This document shows positions 55,249 through 63,945 of a DNA stretch of 64,000 nt, in pieces; the first letter of the stretch is position 1, and each line of letters opens with the position of its first letter. The DNA comes from CAZQYB01 sp964582985 (lineage in GTDB: Bacteria; Planctomycetota; Phycisphaerae; Sedimentisphaerales; Anaerobacaceae): contig CAZOUM010000002.1 of the NCBI GenBank assembly GCA_964582985.1, positions 45,479-109,478 of the forward strand, written 5' to 3'. Position numbers and translations under genes: made by a program. The notes below the pieces were generated by a model, which saw nothing but the letters and a program-made list of their open reading frames with translations, was not told the DNA's origin and did no database searches.

Positions 55249-56238
55249 TTAAAACTGTTTCAGAAAACGCAAATCGTTTTCAAAAAACAATCGTATGTCG
55301 TTGATGCCGTACTTTCTCATGGCAAGCCGCTCTATACCGAAACCGAAAGCCCAGCCCGTATACTTTTCGCTGTCAATTCCGACCGCATCGAAAACGTTTG
55401 GGTCGACCATACCGCAGCCGCCCATCTCTACCCAGCTTTCCTTGCCCGTCTTATCCGCCAGCAGCAAATCCACTTCGCCACTTGGTTCGGTAAACGGGAA
55501 GAAGCTCGGCCTAAATCGCCACTTGGTCTCAGGACCCAGAAAAGCGCGAATAAACTGGTCGATAGTGGTCTTCATATCCACCATACTAACGCCCTCATCA
55601 ACAACCAACGCCTCAAGCTGATGAAACATATACATATGTGTCGCATCGACGGTATCCGGCCGATATACGCGCCCCGGTGCCACAACGCGAATAGGCGGCT
55701 TCGTCCTTTCCATCACACGAATCTGAACCGGCGATGTGTGGCTCCGCAAAAGCGTGTTGTCGTCAATGTAAAAGGCATCAAACGGGTCTCTCGCCGGATG
55801 CTCAGGACCCATATTTAACGCGACGAAGTTATGCCACTCATCCTCGACTTCAGGCCCGTAGGCAACATCGAAACCCATCCGCCCGAAAATCTCCAGCAGC
55901 TCACTTATCGTTTGCGTAATGACGTGTGCTTTCCCAATCTTTGCAGGGATACCAGGCAAAGTAACATCTATAAACTCACGCTTTCCCTGTTGCGGTTCTA
56001 ACAAATCATTTTTCAACTGCTCGAATGCCGCACTAACATCTTTCCTTATTTTGTTCGCAAGCTGACCCGCCCCAGGCCTCTGGTCGGCAGGACACTCGCC
56101 TATTTGGCTGAGCATCCCGGTGATTTGTCCTTTTCGACCGAGGTATTTTATGCGGAACTCCTCCAGAGCCGCTAAATCGGTGACCTCTTTTAAGTCTGCA
56201 AGCGCATCGTTGCCGACTTTTTCGAACTGCTCAAGCAT
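55249..56238 (-). CDS. pheS: Phenylalanyl-tRNA synthetase alpha chain
   Basis: 329 residues, class II synthetase. N-terminal coiled coil (1-90), motif 2 region 'RPSFFPFTEPSGEVDLL' and motif 3 'WAFGFGIERLAMRKYGI', plus 'VRVVAPGRVYRPDTVDATH'-type 'RVVAPGRVYRPDTVDATHMY'. Standard PheS length. The beta-chain gene pheT, which usually follows, is not here; rmlA comes next instead. Follows rplT by 42 bases. Confidence 0.95.
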   Translation of the reverse strand: MLEQFEKVGNDALADLKEVTDLAALEEFRIKYLGRKGQITGMLSQIGECPADQRPGAGQLANKIRKDVSAAFEQLKNDLLEPQQGKREFIDVTLPGIPAKIGKAHVITQTISELLEIFGRMGFDVAYGPEVEDEWHNFVALNMGPEHPARDPFDAFYIDDNTLLRSHTSPVQIRVMERTKPPIRVVAPGRVYRPDTVDATHMYMFHQLEALVVDEGVSMVDMKTTIDQFIRAFLGPETKWRFRPSFFPFTEPSGEVDLLLADKTGKESWVEMGGCGMVDPNVFDAVGIDSEKYTGWAFGFGIERLAMRKYGINDIRLFFENDLRFLKQF

Positions 56239-56280
56239 TAAAACTCCGTTCTTATCTGACAGAACATTTTCGGGGTTCGG

Positions 56281-56637
56281 TCAGCCGATAGCAGCCTTTG
56301 CAGCTTCAACGAGCGCATCGAAACCCGCTTCGTCGGCTATGGCAATTTCACTTAGCATCTTACGGTTCAGTTGAATGTTGGCCTTCTTACAGCCGTTGAT
56401 GAATTGACTGTACCTTATACCCCGCTGCCTGCACCCGGCGCTCAGGCGTATAATCCACAGACCTCGGAAATCTCGTTTACGGCGTTTCCGGTCAATTCGA
56501 GCATTGACGGCTGCTCGCATCCCGGCCTCTTTCGCCAGCCGATGAACATGACCCGCAGGTCCACGATAACCTTTTACTGCTTTGAGGACCCGTTTCTTTG
56601 CCTGGTGCCGTGCCGCTCCTTTTCTAACTCTTGGCAT
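56281..56637 (-). CDS. rplT: 50S ribosomal protein L20
   Basis: 118 residues. 'MPRVRKGAARHQAKKRVLK' start, 'GYRGPAGHVHRLAKEAGMRA' and 'RLSAGCRQRGIRYSQFINGC' are classic L20 motifs. Located between rpmI and pheS, the common order. Confidence 0.96.
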   Translation of the reverse strand: MPRVRKGAARHQAKKRVLKAVKGYRGPAGHVHRLAKEAGMRAAVNARIDRKRRKRDFRGLWIIRLSAGCRQRGIRYSQFINGCKKANIQLNRKMLSEIAIADEAGFDALVEAAKAAIG

Positions 56638-56827
56638 ATCAGCTTTCCTTCCTGACTTTTTCTATTCGGCCTGCTGGCGGCAGCTGATTCGAAGCCGAGA
56701 AGCAAGCCCAACAAAATAAATATCGACTAAGGACCCCGTTTTGCAATACGCAGCAAGACAAACCCCTTGTTTTCTTTTGACGGTTAATGGTCGATTCGAG
56801 CCATCAACCGCCATTCGGTAATTTGCA

Positions 56828-57022
56828 TCATTTGCCGAGCCGCATTTTTACCGTTTTGGCGGTTGAACCGGTCACAATTGCTGAACCTCTGATTAGGCGC
56901 CGGCGTTTTGCGCTTTTTCCGCTCATAAGGTGCCCGCCGCCCGTGCGCTTTCGCTTGACCCTGCCCGCGGCGGTAACCTTGACTCTCTTAGTCAAACCCT
57001 TATGGGTTTTCTGCTTCGGCAT
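56828..57022 (-). CDS. rpmI: 50S ribosomal protein L35
   Basis: 64 residues beginning MPKQKTHKGLTKRVKVTA, with 'GGHLMSGKSAKRRRLIRGSA', typical L35. The usual upstream gene infC is absent; a candidate promoter sits upstream instead. A 190-base gap separates it from rplT. Confidence 0.95.
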   Translation of the reverse strand: MPKQKTHKGLTKRVKVTAAGRVKRKRTGGGHLMSGKSAKRRRLIRGSAIVTGSTAKTVKMRLGK

Positions 57023-57067
57023 TAAAATAATTCCCTAAAAAAACGCGTCCGAAAATTTAAAATCAGT

Positions 57068-57096
57068 ACTTTAAGGTATTTGCCCCCGCCCGTCAA
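57068..57096 (-). promoter_or_regulatory. Candidate promoter for rpmI-rplT-pheS
   Basis: Minus-strand TTGACG (57091-57096), 17-base spacer and TAAAGT (57068-57073), 46 bases before the rpmI start. Confidence 0.5.
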
Positions 57097-57345
57097 TACC
57101 AAACCTGCCAATTCTGCGAAAAAATTAACACACCAATCCAACCAGGCCGAGACTATCCTGAACACACAAGCGTGCCGAGATTAGTACGAATCAGGAAGGA
57201 CCAGAACAACGTAACCGAGCAATCTATTAAGAAATGCCATTGCCAAGCCTGCGAAGCAGACCGTGGCAATCTCCTCAATTTTGAATTCTACATTTTGATT
57301 CTTGATTTTCCTATCCGCTATCCGCTATCCCCTGCACGCTATGCC
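57097..57345. other. Intergenic DNA without visible genes
   Basis: Together with the leader of rpmI this is a 323-base gene-free stretch (57023-57345). It holds a short tandem 'CTATCCG' motif near 57310-57330 (TATCCGCTATCCGCTATCCC) and otherwise nothing I can name. Confidence 0.6.
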
Positions 57346-60300
57346 CTATTTCCCCCACAGCCAGTTATCGGCCAATTCGCGCAAGTCATCTAACTGGATT
57401 CGCCTGTCACCTGTCAGGTCAACACCGCCGCACGCGCAGCAGTTACTTTCCAGCCAGCGCTGGGCAAACAAGGCAAAATCCAGAAAGTCAACATCGCTAT
57501 CGTCATCGAAGTCACCTGGAACAAACTCAAAGCCGTAGGTTTCTATGTTCGAGTCACTGCCCCCGTTTTCGTTGTCTATGGTAAGATGAATCAGCCGAAC
57601 ATCCTGGGCCTGAAGCTGGTCCAGTGTATCCTGAGATATCCCCGGCTCCAGCCGAGGCTCGAAGAGGAAGTACTCCTTGATGTTGTGATGCCCGGCGTGA
57701 TAGGTCTGCGAGTAATAACCGGCAAGGACAATAGGTTCGGTAGTGTATCCTTCTATAGTGGTCTGAACCCATCGAGCCATAGGGGCGGTGGAATCGCTCC
57801 ACTCTCCATAATTCTCTGGAGGTGGTGGTTTGTAGAATTCTGTTGTGATGGATATGCCGTTCGCGTCGTAGGAATACTGCTCGAGGATATCTTCGGAGGA
57901 TTCCTGAGGAATACGCCAAAGGTAGAGTTCGTTTGCCATAGTACCAGCCAGACCAACAGGCGAACAATCGTCGCCTGCCCAAGCACGGACCGGCTGATCG
58001 TACCCAACTTGCAAGCGCAAGACTGTGAACCTGGACTCTGAAAGCATAAAGGGCTGAGTGCCGAAATCGCGAAGCGTCAAGAGGGGATTCTCTGCCGGTG
58101 ACACCAGGGTCGGTATGTTTTCAGTACGCAACTCGTATGTTCGAGGATTCGACAGTTCGTGCATAGTCCAGCCGTCGTTTGCATCGTTTCCGTCGAAGTC
58201 ATGATATGCGAACGGCAGGAGCGGCAGCGGCTCGTTAATCGTCTGGATGCCATTTCCGTCAAAATACTCAATATTGGCATCGGCATAGAAACCTTCCGCA
58301 AGGTTTGGTTCATCCAGCCAGACACTTTTTGTCGTAAGTGTCCAGCGAGACTTCAGGCGATGGTCGGCGAAAACATCGGTACTTGACTTGTACTCGTACT
58401 CACCTGAAAAAATGCAGTATTCGGTTGGCTGATTAATCAAGAACGGCGTAATGGAAGGTACGTCATTGGGCTGTGGGACCTCGCGAATCTGCTTGACGAC
58501 CAGTCCTCCGGCGGGCATCGCCGCGCCACCGGGCGAAACCTTCTTGTATTCCAGGTCGAGTAGGTAAGTCGTCTTGCCGGTGACATTGCTGAATTCATTG
58601 CTTGCAGCAATGAGCAGGTCGGTCAAGTCCCTGTAATCCTGGTCCCAGTCCATCACCGTACTGCCGAGCGGCACCAGATTCGACGAACGAATCAATTTCG
58701 GGAGGCCTACCGTCCCGGAGGGGTATACCCTGACGGTGACTTCCTCCGGGATGGAGCTGGGGTCCGGATTGGTGACCGAGACTGCACCATCCTGAGTCAC
58801 CAGCGTTATATACATATTTGCTAGTGATCCCCTCTTGTCTAAGGTGGCCACACCGTTGGCCAGCTCAATTTCGTCGGGGAAAGAATGGTGCACCAGAAGC
58901 GCCATGCCCACTTCAGCTTCGTTGATATCATAGCGTAAGCGTTCGAGAAAGGCATTGTCGTTGTAGAAGCTGGCAAAGACCTTGCGAATCGCCCTGAAAA
59001 CACCGCGCTCATTGTCCTCACACGGGTCGCAGATACATGGCCCATCCTCATCGCCGTCCAAATCGTCGGCCAGGCAGCCGCTATAGCTATCGTATAAACC
59101 GGCCCCGGTAAAGTATTCGCTGTCTTCAACGTTGGTCGAACTTCTAAAGCGGATTTTCTGATTAGGGTCGAACCCATAATTCGGGTCCTGAAGGGCGGCG
59201 ATGACCGCGTCCTGCAACTGTGGGCTGAAGCTGGTGATGTAGACACCCTTGAACAAACTGCGAATGGCATTGAGGTCAGCCGACAGCGCCGCCATGTCGG
59301 ACGGTGGATACGTGTAACCAGCCAGCCGATTGGCGATCTCCTCCCTGAGCGTATTGCCGGTGATGTCAACTGGAATCATCCACTGGCCTGGGTCGTTCAC
59401 ATCATCGGTCAGATACATTCCGCCGAGATCCAGGGTGTTCGCGCCCGCGTTGTACAGTTCAATCCAGTCCGGGTAACCGTCGCCGTCCGGATCCTGGATA
59501 TTGCTGTCGTTCTCAGCCATAAACTCGTTGATGAACAACCCCTCCTGCGGACCACCGCTGCCGCCGGAGTTCGACCAGCCCGGGGTGGCGGTCCCGCCGG
59601 CAAAGGGAACCCAGTTATCATTCCCATCGGGAAAACGACCATAGGATTCATCGCTTGATTGTAGACCAAAAGTAAGCCCGTCTATGAGAGTACTCCCATC
59701 AGTATCATAAAGGCCCACATACTCGCCATCTCTGCTGAGCTTGAAGTTGGTGTGGGTTCTGCCCTGGTCTTCGTCTTTGTCAGCCCAGAAGAGCAGGTAT
59801 CCGTTGGGGTCGATGGTGATGCTGTTGCAGGCAGTGACAGCCTGGTCGAGAAACTCATTCCACAGGTCGAAAGACAATGCGACTGCATTCGGTGAGTTGT
59901 CCGGAATGGATGTCCGCAGAATCCCGAAGTTGGACGCCTTGCCGCCAAAACAGTTAATATCTTCTGGTGACAGGCCATTGGTATCGGCGCTATAGGTCCC
60001 GCAGTTCGCCATCGGCGAAATATCCAAAGGCGGCGGCTTCTTCAGGTCAAGAATCTCACCTATTTGAGCATCGGTCAATGCGTCCTCCACATCCAACAAC
60101 CTCACGTCATAGCCCCCAAGCCCATCGTCATAGGAACTAAGGGCGATTGTGCGGCCGAGCAGTTGCTGGGCCCGGTTTGCGTCGTCAGCCACAGCCAGGT
60201 ACGCAAAGGGAACTCCATAGGTCTGGGCAAGGATTGCCACGTGCGAACTGGGCGTGGACGGCGAAAGCGACAGTACGCCGGCAACAAACGGAATCTCCGC

Positions 60301-61026
60301 GGGAACACCGTCCGTCAGCAGGATATCGTTTGGTTCCAAGAGGCCATTATGGTAGGCGGCGTCGATGGCATCGGCCCCGAAGTATTTCAGCTCACCCAAT
60401 GCCCATCCCTCCGAGTAGCAGGTGTTACCCTGGGCCCACCGAGCGGTAGAACTGACTGGTATGTTTTGGTCTTCAAACCAATCGAAGTTGGCTTGGGCGA
60501 CCTCAGTCTGTTCATACGTTGGAAAGTAGAAGGCCCGGACATTTGGGTCGGCCAGGACGTTCGCCTCAACCACCTCGAACATCGCGGCAATCTCTTCTCT
60601 GGTATAGGGGTCCTGGCGAATGAACTGGATTCCATACTCCAGAAAATCCGGCTCGGCACCGCTCAAGGGCGGCATAATGACCGTACCCAGGGCTGCCTGC
60701 TGTCCCTCTTCGTATAGTGTGACCTGGTAGAATTGCGATGCACTCATGCCGATAAAGGGCTCAAGTACACTTGTGGCGAACTCATGGTGTAGAACATAAA
60801 GCTGGCTGTCCTGAAAATACACCGTGCACGGATCATCTAACTTGATCGTAAACTTCACCCACCCCGAATCACCCGTAGAAACCGGCTCCGCACAATACGG
60901 ATCATCAGGGAAGACAACCTGGTGTTTCCAATTCGGATCCTCGCCGCGGACCACCCCCGGCACTACCACCAGCAGCAGAAGTGCTGATATTACAAACAAA
61001 GTGTCCAGGCGTACTTTCACAGTCAC
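57346..61026 (-). CDS. Secreted PPDK/PEP-synthase-like protein with inserted, permuted lamin-tail domain and dockerin
   Basis: 1226 residues; signal peptide 1-28. Residues ~30-230 are a family N-domain. Residues 235-300 resemble a phosphohistidine domain, with candidate His262 in 'STPSSHVAILAQTYGVPF'. A PEP/pyruvate-binding ATP-grasp domain starts at 'FGGKASNFGIL' (360-370), breaks after ~401 and resumes at ~558, with 'IRFRSSTNVEDSEYFTGAG' at 625-642. Between lie residues 402-557, a lamin-tail domain whose C-terminal half (402-486) precedes its N-terminal half (496-552), joined by a Ser/Gly linker. The last ~57 residues are a dockerin ('GDFDDDSDVDFLDFALFAQR', 'VDLTGDRRIQLDDLRELADN'). Exported, so ATP supply is unclear. 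Lies 3 bases after the beta-helix gene. Confidence 0.82.
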   Translation of the reverse strand: MTVKVRLDTLFVISALLLLVVVPGVVRGEDPNWKHQVVFPDDPYCAEPVSTGDSGWVKFTIKLDDPCTVYFQDSQLYVLHHEFATSVLEPFIGMSASQFYQVTLYEEGQQAALGTVIMPPLSGAEPDFLEYGIQFIRQDPYTREEIAAMFEVVEANVLADPNVRAFYFPTYEQTEVAQANFDWFEDQNIPVSSTARWAQGNTCYSEGWALGELKYFGADAIDAAYHNGLLEPNDILLTDGVPAEIPFVAGVLSLSPSTPSSHVAILAQTYGVPFAYLAVADDANRAQQLLGRTIALSSYDDGLGGYDVRLLDVEDALTDAQIGEILDLKKPPPLDISPMANCGTYSADTNGLSPEDINCFGGKASNFGILRTSIPDNSPNAVALSFDLWNEFLDQAVTACNSITIDPNGYLLFWADKDEDQGRTHTNFKLSRDGEYVGLYDTDGSTLIDGLTFGLQSSDESYGRFPDGNDNWVPFAGGTATPGWSNSGGSGGPQEGLFINEFMAENDSNIQDPDGDGYPDWIELYNAGANTLDLGGMYLTDDVNDPGQWMIPVDITGNTLREEIANRLAGYTYPPSDMAALSADLNAIRSLFKGVYITSFSPQLQDAVIAALQDPNYGFDPNQKIRFRSSTNVEDSEYFTGAGLYDSYSGCLADDLDGDEDGPCICDPCEDNERGVFRAIRKVFASFYNDNAFLERLRYDINEAEVGMALLVHHSFPDEIELANGVATLDKRGSLANMYITLVTQDGAVSVTNPDPSSIPEEVTVRVYPSGTVGLPKLIRSSNLVPLGSTVMDWDQDYRDLTDLLIAASNEFSNVTGKTTYLLDLEYKKVSPGGAAMPAGGLVVKQIREVPQPNDVPSITPFLINQPTEYCIFSGEYEYKSSTDVFADHRLKSRWTLTTKSVWLDEPNLAEGFYADANIEYFDGNGIQTINEPLPLLPFAYHDFDGNDANDGWTMHELSNPRTYELRTENIPTLVSPAENPLLTLRDFGTQPFMLSESRFTVLRLQVGYDQPVRAWAGDDCSPVGLAGTMANELYLWRIPQESSEDILEQYSYDANGISITTEFYKPPPPENYGEWSDSTAPMARWVQTTIEGYTTEPIVLAGYYSQTYHAGHHNIKEYFLFEPRLEPGISQDTLDQLQAQDVRLIHLTIDNENGGSDSNIETYGFEFVPGDFDDDSDVDFLDFALFAQRWLESNCCACGGVDLTGDRRIQLDDLRELADNWLWGK

Positions 61027-61029
61027 AGG

Positions 61030-62475
61030 CTATTGTTCCCAGGCCCAATTATTCGCAAAAACCGCATAATCCTTCGAATTGACAGTTCCATCCCTGTTTA
61101 GGTCTTCGGACAAAAGAAGCTCCTCAACAAACCATTTGTTTGTTAAGATCTTTAAATCCCCCCAATTCACGGACCCGTTAGGATCCAGGTCTGCAATATT
61201 GCCGACCTCTGATTCCGACATACTGGCCTGCGGCGTGCCGCCGAAAGCACCGATATTGACCCGTTTGCCGTGCGGCCACAATTCCGCAGTCCAATCCGAA
61301 TTGGGATCGCCGGCGTCGATGCACGGGCTGTTGTTATCATCTGTGACCCAGACGCTTGTGTTCGCATCCCACCTGCCCGCTGAAGACAGCAGATGATAAT
61401 CACCGCCGGGCTCGTCTGCAAAGCAGGGGTCGTCACTTATGATGTCATAGAAGTTCACCACAGCCAAAGGGGCGTGAACATCCGATTCACCACCCTGTAA
61501 GCAACAATATCTGATAGAGGCGGTCCCCGGATATAGCATAGCAACCTGCGGGCCCTCCTTCGAGGCGTTGTTTCCCCAGAGAATGCAGTTTGTCAGGGTA
61601 AGATCGCCCTCATACCGGTAGCAAACCGCCCCGCCGTATTCATCTGCCGAGTTCCCGCTGAACGTACAGTTGGTGAGCCTAAGCGTCTCGCCGCCCTGTT
61701 CATCAAGCGTCTTGATACATACCGCCCCGCCGTGTTCATCTGCCGAGTTTCCGATGAACAGGCAGTTGGTCGCGGTGGCGCCAAAGTGAGAGTTGTTCAT
61801 CCCGCCGCCGTAGTCGGCCGAGTTTCCGCTGAATGTACAGTTGGTCACTATCACGGTTTTGTAGTCAGTGGCTACGCCACCGCCCTCGAGCGTGGCTGAG
61901 TTTCCTGTGAATGTGCAGTTGATGAGCGTCAACTCGCCGCTTACGCTATATATCCCGCCCCCATGGCCGCCGTCTGCCTCGTTTTCACTGAACGTACAGT
62001 TGATAACTGTCAGGGAGCCGCTATCGTTGAATATCCCCCCACCATCCTCAGCGATGTTACCGCTGAAAACGCAATTTCTTATTGTAAGGGTGCCATCCTC
62101 GCAACAGACTCCGCCGCCTTCGTCTGAATCTTCCCCGCCGGTGATGGTAAGACCGGCCAGTACACATTCTGCCCCCGGAGTGTCGGTCAGGATTATTACA
62201 CTCCGTGAGCCGTCGGCATCAATCACCGTCCCGGCTACTACATTTGGGTCGTTCGGGTCGGTTGACGTGAGAATAAAACTCTTGTCGTTGGAGTCGATAC
62301 TCTCGTGGTAAGTCCCCTGTGACACGATGATTGTATCACCGTCAACAGCGGCGTCTATCGCTGCCTGTATGGTTGAATACTCGCTTGGCACCAACCGATC
62401 TGCGGCCAAGACCGCGGAGGTGGTGACTAAGAATGCCACTGCCAAGCCTATGGCCGAAGCCCGTACATTCATCAC
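61030..62475 (-). CDS. Secreted right-handed beta-helix protein with PMP-like repeats and dockerin
   Basis: 481 residues; signal peptide 1-24. 'VPSEYSTIQAAIDAAVDGDT' opens a pectate-lyase-like fold; then five or more repeats of 'NCTFSGNSA....GGG' type (Chlam_PMP-like), ending in a dockerin pair 'DLDPNGSVNWGDLKILTN' and 'DLNRDGTVNSKDYAVFANNW'. Typical of Planctomycetota surface proteins. No catalytic residues recognised. First gene of a two-gene operon with the 1226-residue protein. Confidence 0.86.
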   Translation of the reverse strand: MMNVRASAIGLAVAFLVTTSAVLAADRLVPSEYSTIQAAIDAAVDGDTIIVSQGTYHESIDSNDKSFILTSTDPNDPNVVAGTVIDADGSRSVIILTDTPGAECVLAGLTITGGEDSDEGGGVCCEDGTLTIRNCVFSGNIAEDGGGIFNDSGSLTVINCTFSENEADGGHGGGIYSVSGELTLINCTFTGNSATLEGGGVATDYKTVIVTNCTFSGNSADYGGGMNNSHFGATATNCLFIGNSADEHGGAVCIKTLDEQGGETLRLTNCTFSGNSADEYGGAVCYRYEGDLTLTNCILWGNNASKEGPQVAMLYPGTASIRYCCLQGGESDVHAPLAVVNFYDIISDDPCFADEPGGDYHLLSSAGRWDANTSVWVTDDNNSPCIDAGDPNSDWTAELWPHGKRVNIGAFGGTPQASMSESEVGNIADLDPNGSVNWGDLKILTNKWFVEELLLSEDLNRDGTVNSKDYAVFANNWAWEQ

Positions 62476-62514
62476 ACCCTCTAAATGCGAACAATATTAT
62501 TCTATCATAATAGC

Positions 62515-62543
62515 ATTATAACGCAAATCTCGCCGCAAATCAA
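62515..62543 (-). promoter_or_regulatory. Sigma-70 promoter for the dockerin operon
   Basis: Minus-strand TTGATT (62538-62543), 17-base spacer and perfect TATAAT (62515-62520), 40 bases before the ATG. Confidence 0.6.
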
Positions 62544-62729
62544 GGATTATTTCCTCTGCATCACCAGATCTGACGTTTTGGCACCGGCAAGAAGGGTCAC
62601 ACCTCGGCTTGTAAGCCTCCAGTTCCAGAAATCCAAGACCGGTCCGCCGGAATCAGCCCTAAAAGTGGCCCAGGGCCCAAGGTCTTGTGCATCGGGCACT
62701 CGGACCCGGCCGCCGTCAAACTCGGCTCG

Positions 62730-63018
62730 CAAGTTACCGGTATAACGCAAGCTGCTATGATGGCCCTCGTAAACTATGACTGGCCCGGGAATATTCGCCG
62801 GCTTCGAAACTGTATCAGGACTATGGTTGTAATGTGCGACCGTAAAGAGCTTGACGTCGCCGACATTCCCCCTGAAGTGCACCAAGTACGGCAGCTAAGT
62901 GCCGGCACCCGTGCACCGAGGGATTTGGTAGGTGTCTCGCTGAATGAATTGGAGAAGCAGGCCATTATGGATACGCTGGCGAAGACGGGCAACAACCGCG
63001 AAAGAGCCGCAAAAATCC
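62730..63018 (+). pseudogene. C-terminal fragment of an NtrC-type sigma-54 activator
   Basis: 'VTGITQAAMMALVNYDWPG' then 'NIRRLRNCIRTMVV' is the end of a sigma-54 AAA+ domain, followed by a linker and the first helix and turn of a Fis-type HTH ('LEKQAIMDTLAKTGNNRERA'). The recognition helix is lost: the frame runs into the repeat at 63011 ('AKILAFFSFPLAPAKEV') and stops at 63111. The upstream receiver and AAA+ parts are missing too. The 62544-62729 stretch before it could be the end of some other decayed gene. Confidence 0.72.
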
Positions 63019-63246
63019 TCGCTTTCTTCTCTTTTCCCCTTGCCCCCGCGAAGGAGGTCATCCAGTCCTCACATACCACTGGCCCAGACCCAGCAATAAT
63101 CAATAATCCTTAATCAATAATCAATTCTCTCGGTCAGCTTCAAAATAGTTGCATTAAACAAAATGCGACTGTGGACGAAGGCAAAAATTTGTGACAAAGC
63201 TGACTTTGGAAGCAAAATTTGCCGAGAACACAAAGCTGACCGAAAG
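63011..63246 (+). repeat. Direct repeat copy A, 168 bp perfect plus diverged tail
   Basis: 63011-63178 matches 63526-63693 base for base; similarity continues with mismatches to about 63246. It replaces the end of the NtrC-type gene. Confidence 0.9.
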
Positions 63247-63248
63247 CT

Positions 63249-63313
63249 CTTCGTGCCTTCGCGCCTTCGTGGCAAAAAATAAAATCAGCGCAATCTGTGT
63301 AATCCGTGGTTAA
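63249..63313 (-). repeat. Dispersed intergenic motif ('CCACGAAGGCGCGAAGG' type)
   Basis: The minus strand reads 'TTAACCACGGATTACACAG' then 'GCCACGAAGGCGCGAAGGC'. I recall this kind of phrase as a common non-coding dispersed motif in planctomycete and related genomes; it gives spurious reading frames with 'DYTDCADF' and 'HEGAKARR'. Recognition is from memory. Confidence 0.45.
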
Positions 63314-63525
63314 CAATAACCCAAAACCCCAATCCCCACCAACCAAATTTCCTCCACTCCACTCACTACTTACCACTCACTACTCACGCCCCCGCTCCTT
63401 CACCCCGTGAGATGACTCTTTACCCCATGAGATGCTTTCTCGCTATCTCATCGGGCCTTTCACGCCACAAAATATTTATCCGCCGTCCGTCTGGCGGACC
63501 CAAAACAGCTACCCCCGTCAAAATA

Positions 63526-63761
63526 AAAAATCCTCGCTTTCTTCTCTTTTCCCCTTGCCCCCGCGAAGGAGGTCATCCAGTCCTCACATACCACTGGCCC
63601 AGACCCAGCAATAATCAATAATCCTTAATCAATAATCAATTCTCTCGGTCAGCTTCAAAATAGTTGCATTAAACAAAATGCGACTGTGGACGAGGGCAAG
63701 ATTTTGCGGCAAAGCTCGCTTTGGGAGTAAATTTTGCCAAGAACACCAAGCTGACTAAAAC
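63526..63761 (+). repeat. Direct repeat copy B, 168 bp perfect plus diverged tail
   Basis: Second copy, 515 bases after copy A. It lies in DNA without genes. Confidence 0.9.
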
Positions 63762-63833
63762 AAAATCCCCGTAATCTGCGGTCCAGCAAAAATCTCCTTT
63801 CTCCCTTCTCATCTCTCCTTTCTCACTCCCCAC

Positions 63834-63878
63834 TTGACATTTGATGGTAGTTGAGTTAAGTATGTACGCACATACTTA
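63834..63878 (+). promoter_or_regulatory. Promoter-like site with palindromic operator
   Basis: TTGACA at 63834-63839 is followed 17 bases later by a 9-bp perfect palindrome TAAGTATGT-ACGC-ACATACTTA (63857-63878) that covers the expected -10 position (TAAGTA). This is the usual place for a TetR- or MarR-like repressor. The gene it controls would be past the window end. Confidence 0.5.
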
Positions 63879-63945
63879 ATTACTAACCCTTTTGCAGGAT
63901 ACTATATTATGTGATAGCCAATCCCCCAATCCCGTCAAGGTTAGA

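Noticed and set aside
62547..62885. Minus-strand frame of 112 residues over the NtrC fragment
   Set aside because: Its first part is opposite clear NtrC sequence. Only the part below ~62740 could be real protein and it has no start of its own, so I did not list it as a gene.
63140..63376. Minus-strand frame with 'DYTDCADF' and 'HEGAKARR'
   Set aside because: This is translation of a dispersed non-coding motif, not a gene.
63011..63761. Repeat pair considered as a CRISPR or IS element
   Set aside because: Only two copies, no spacers, no transposase frame, no terminal inverted repeats.
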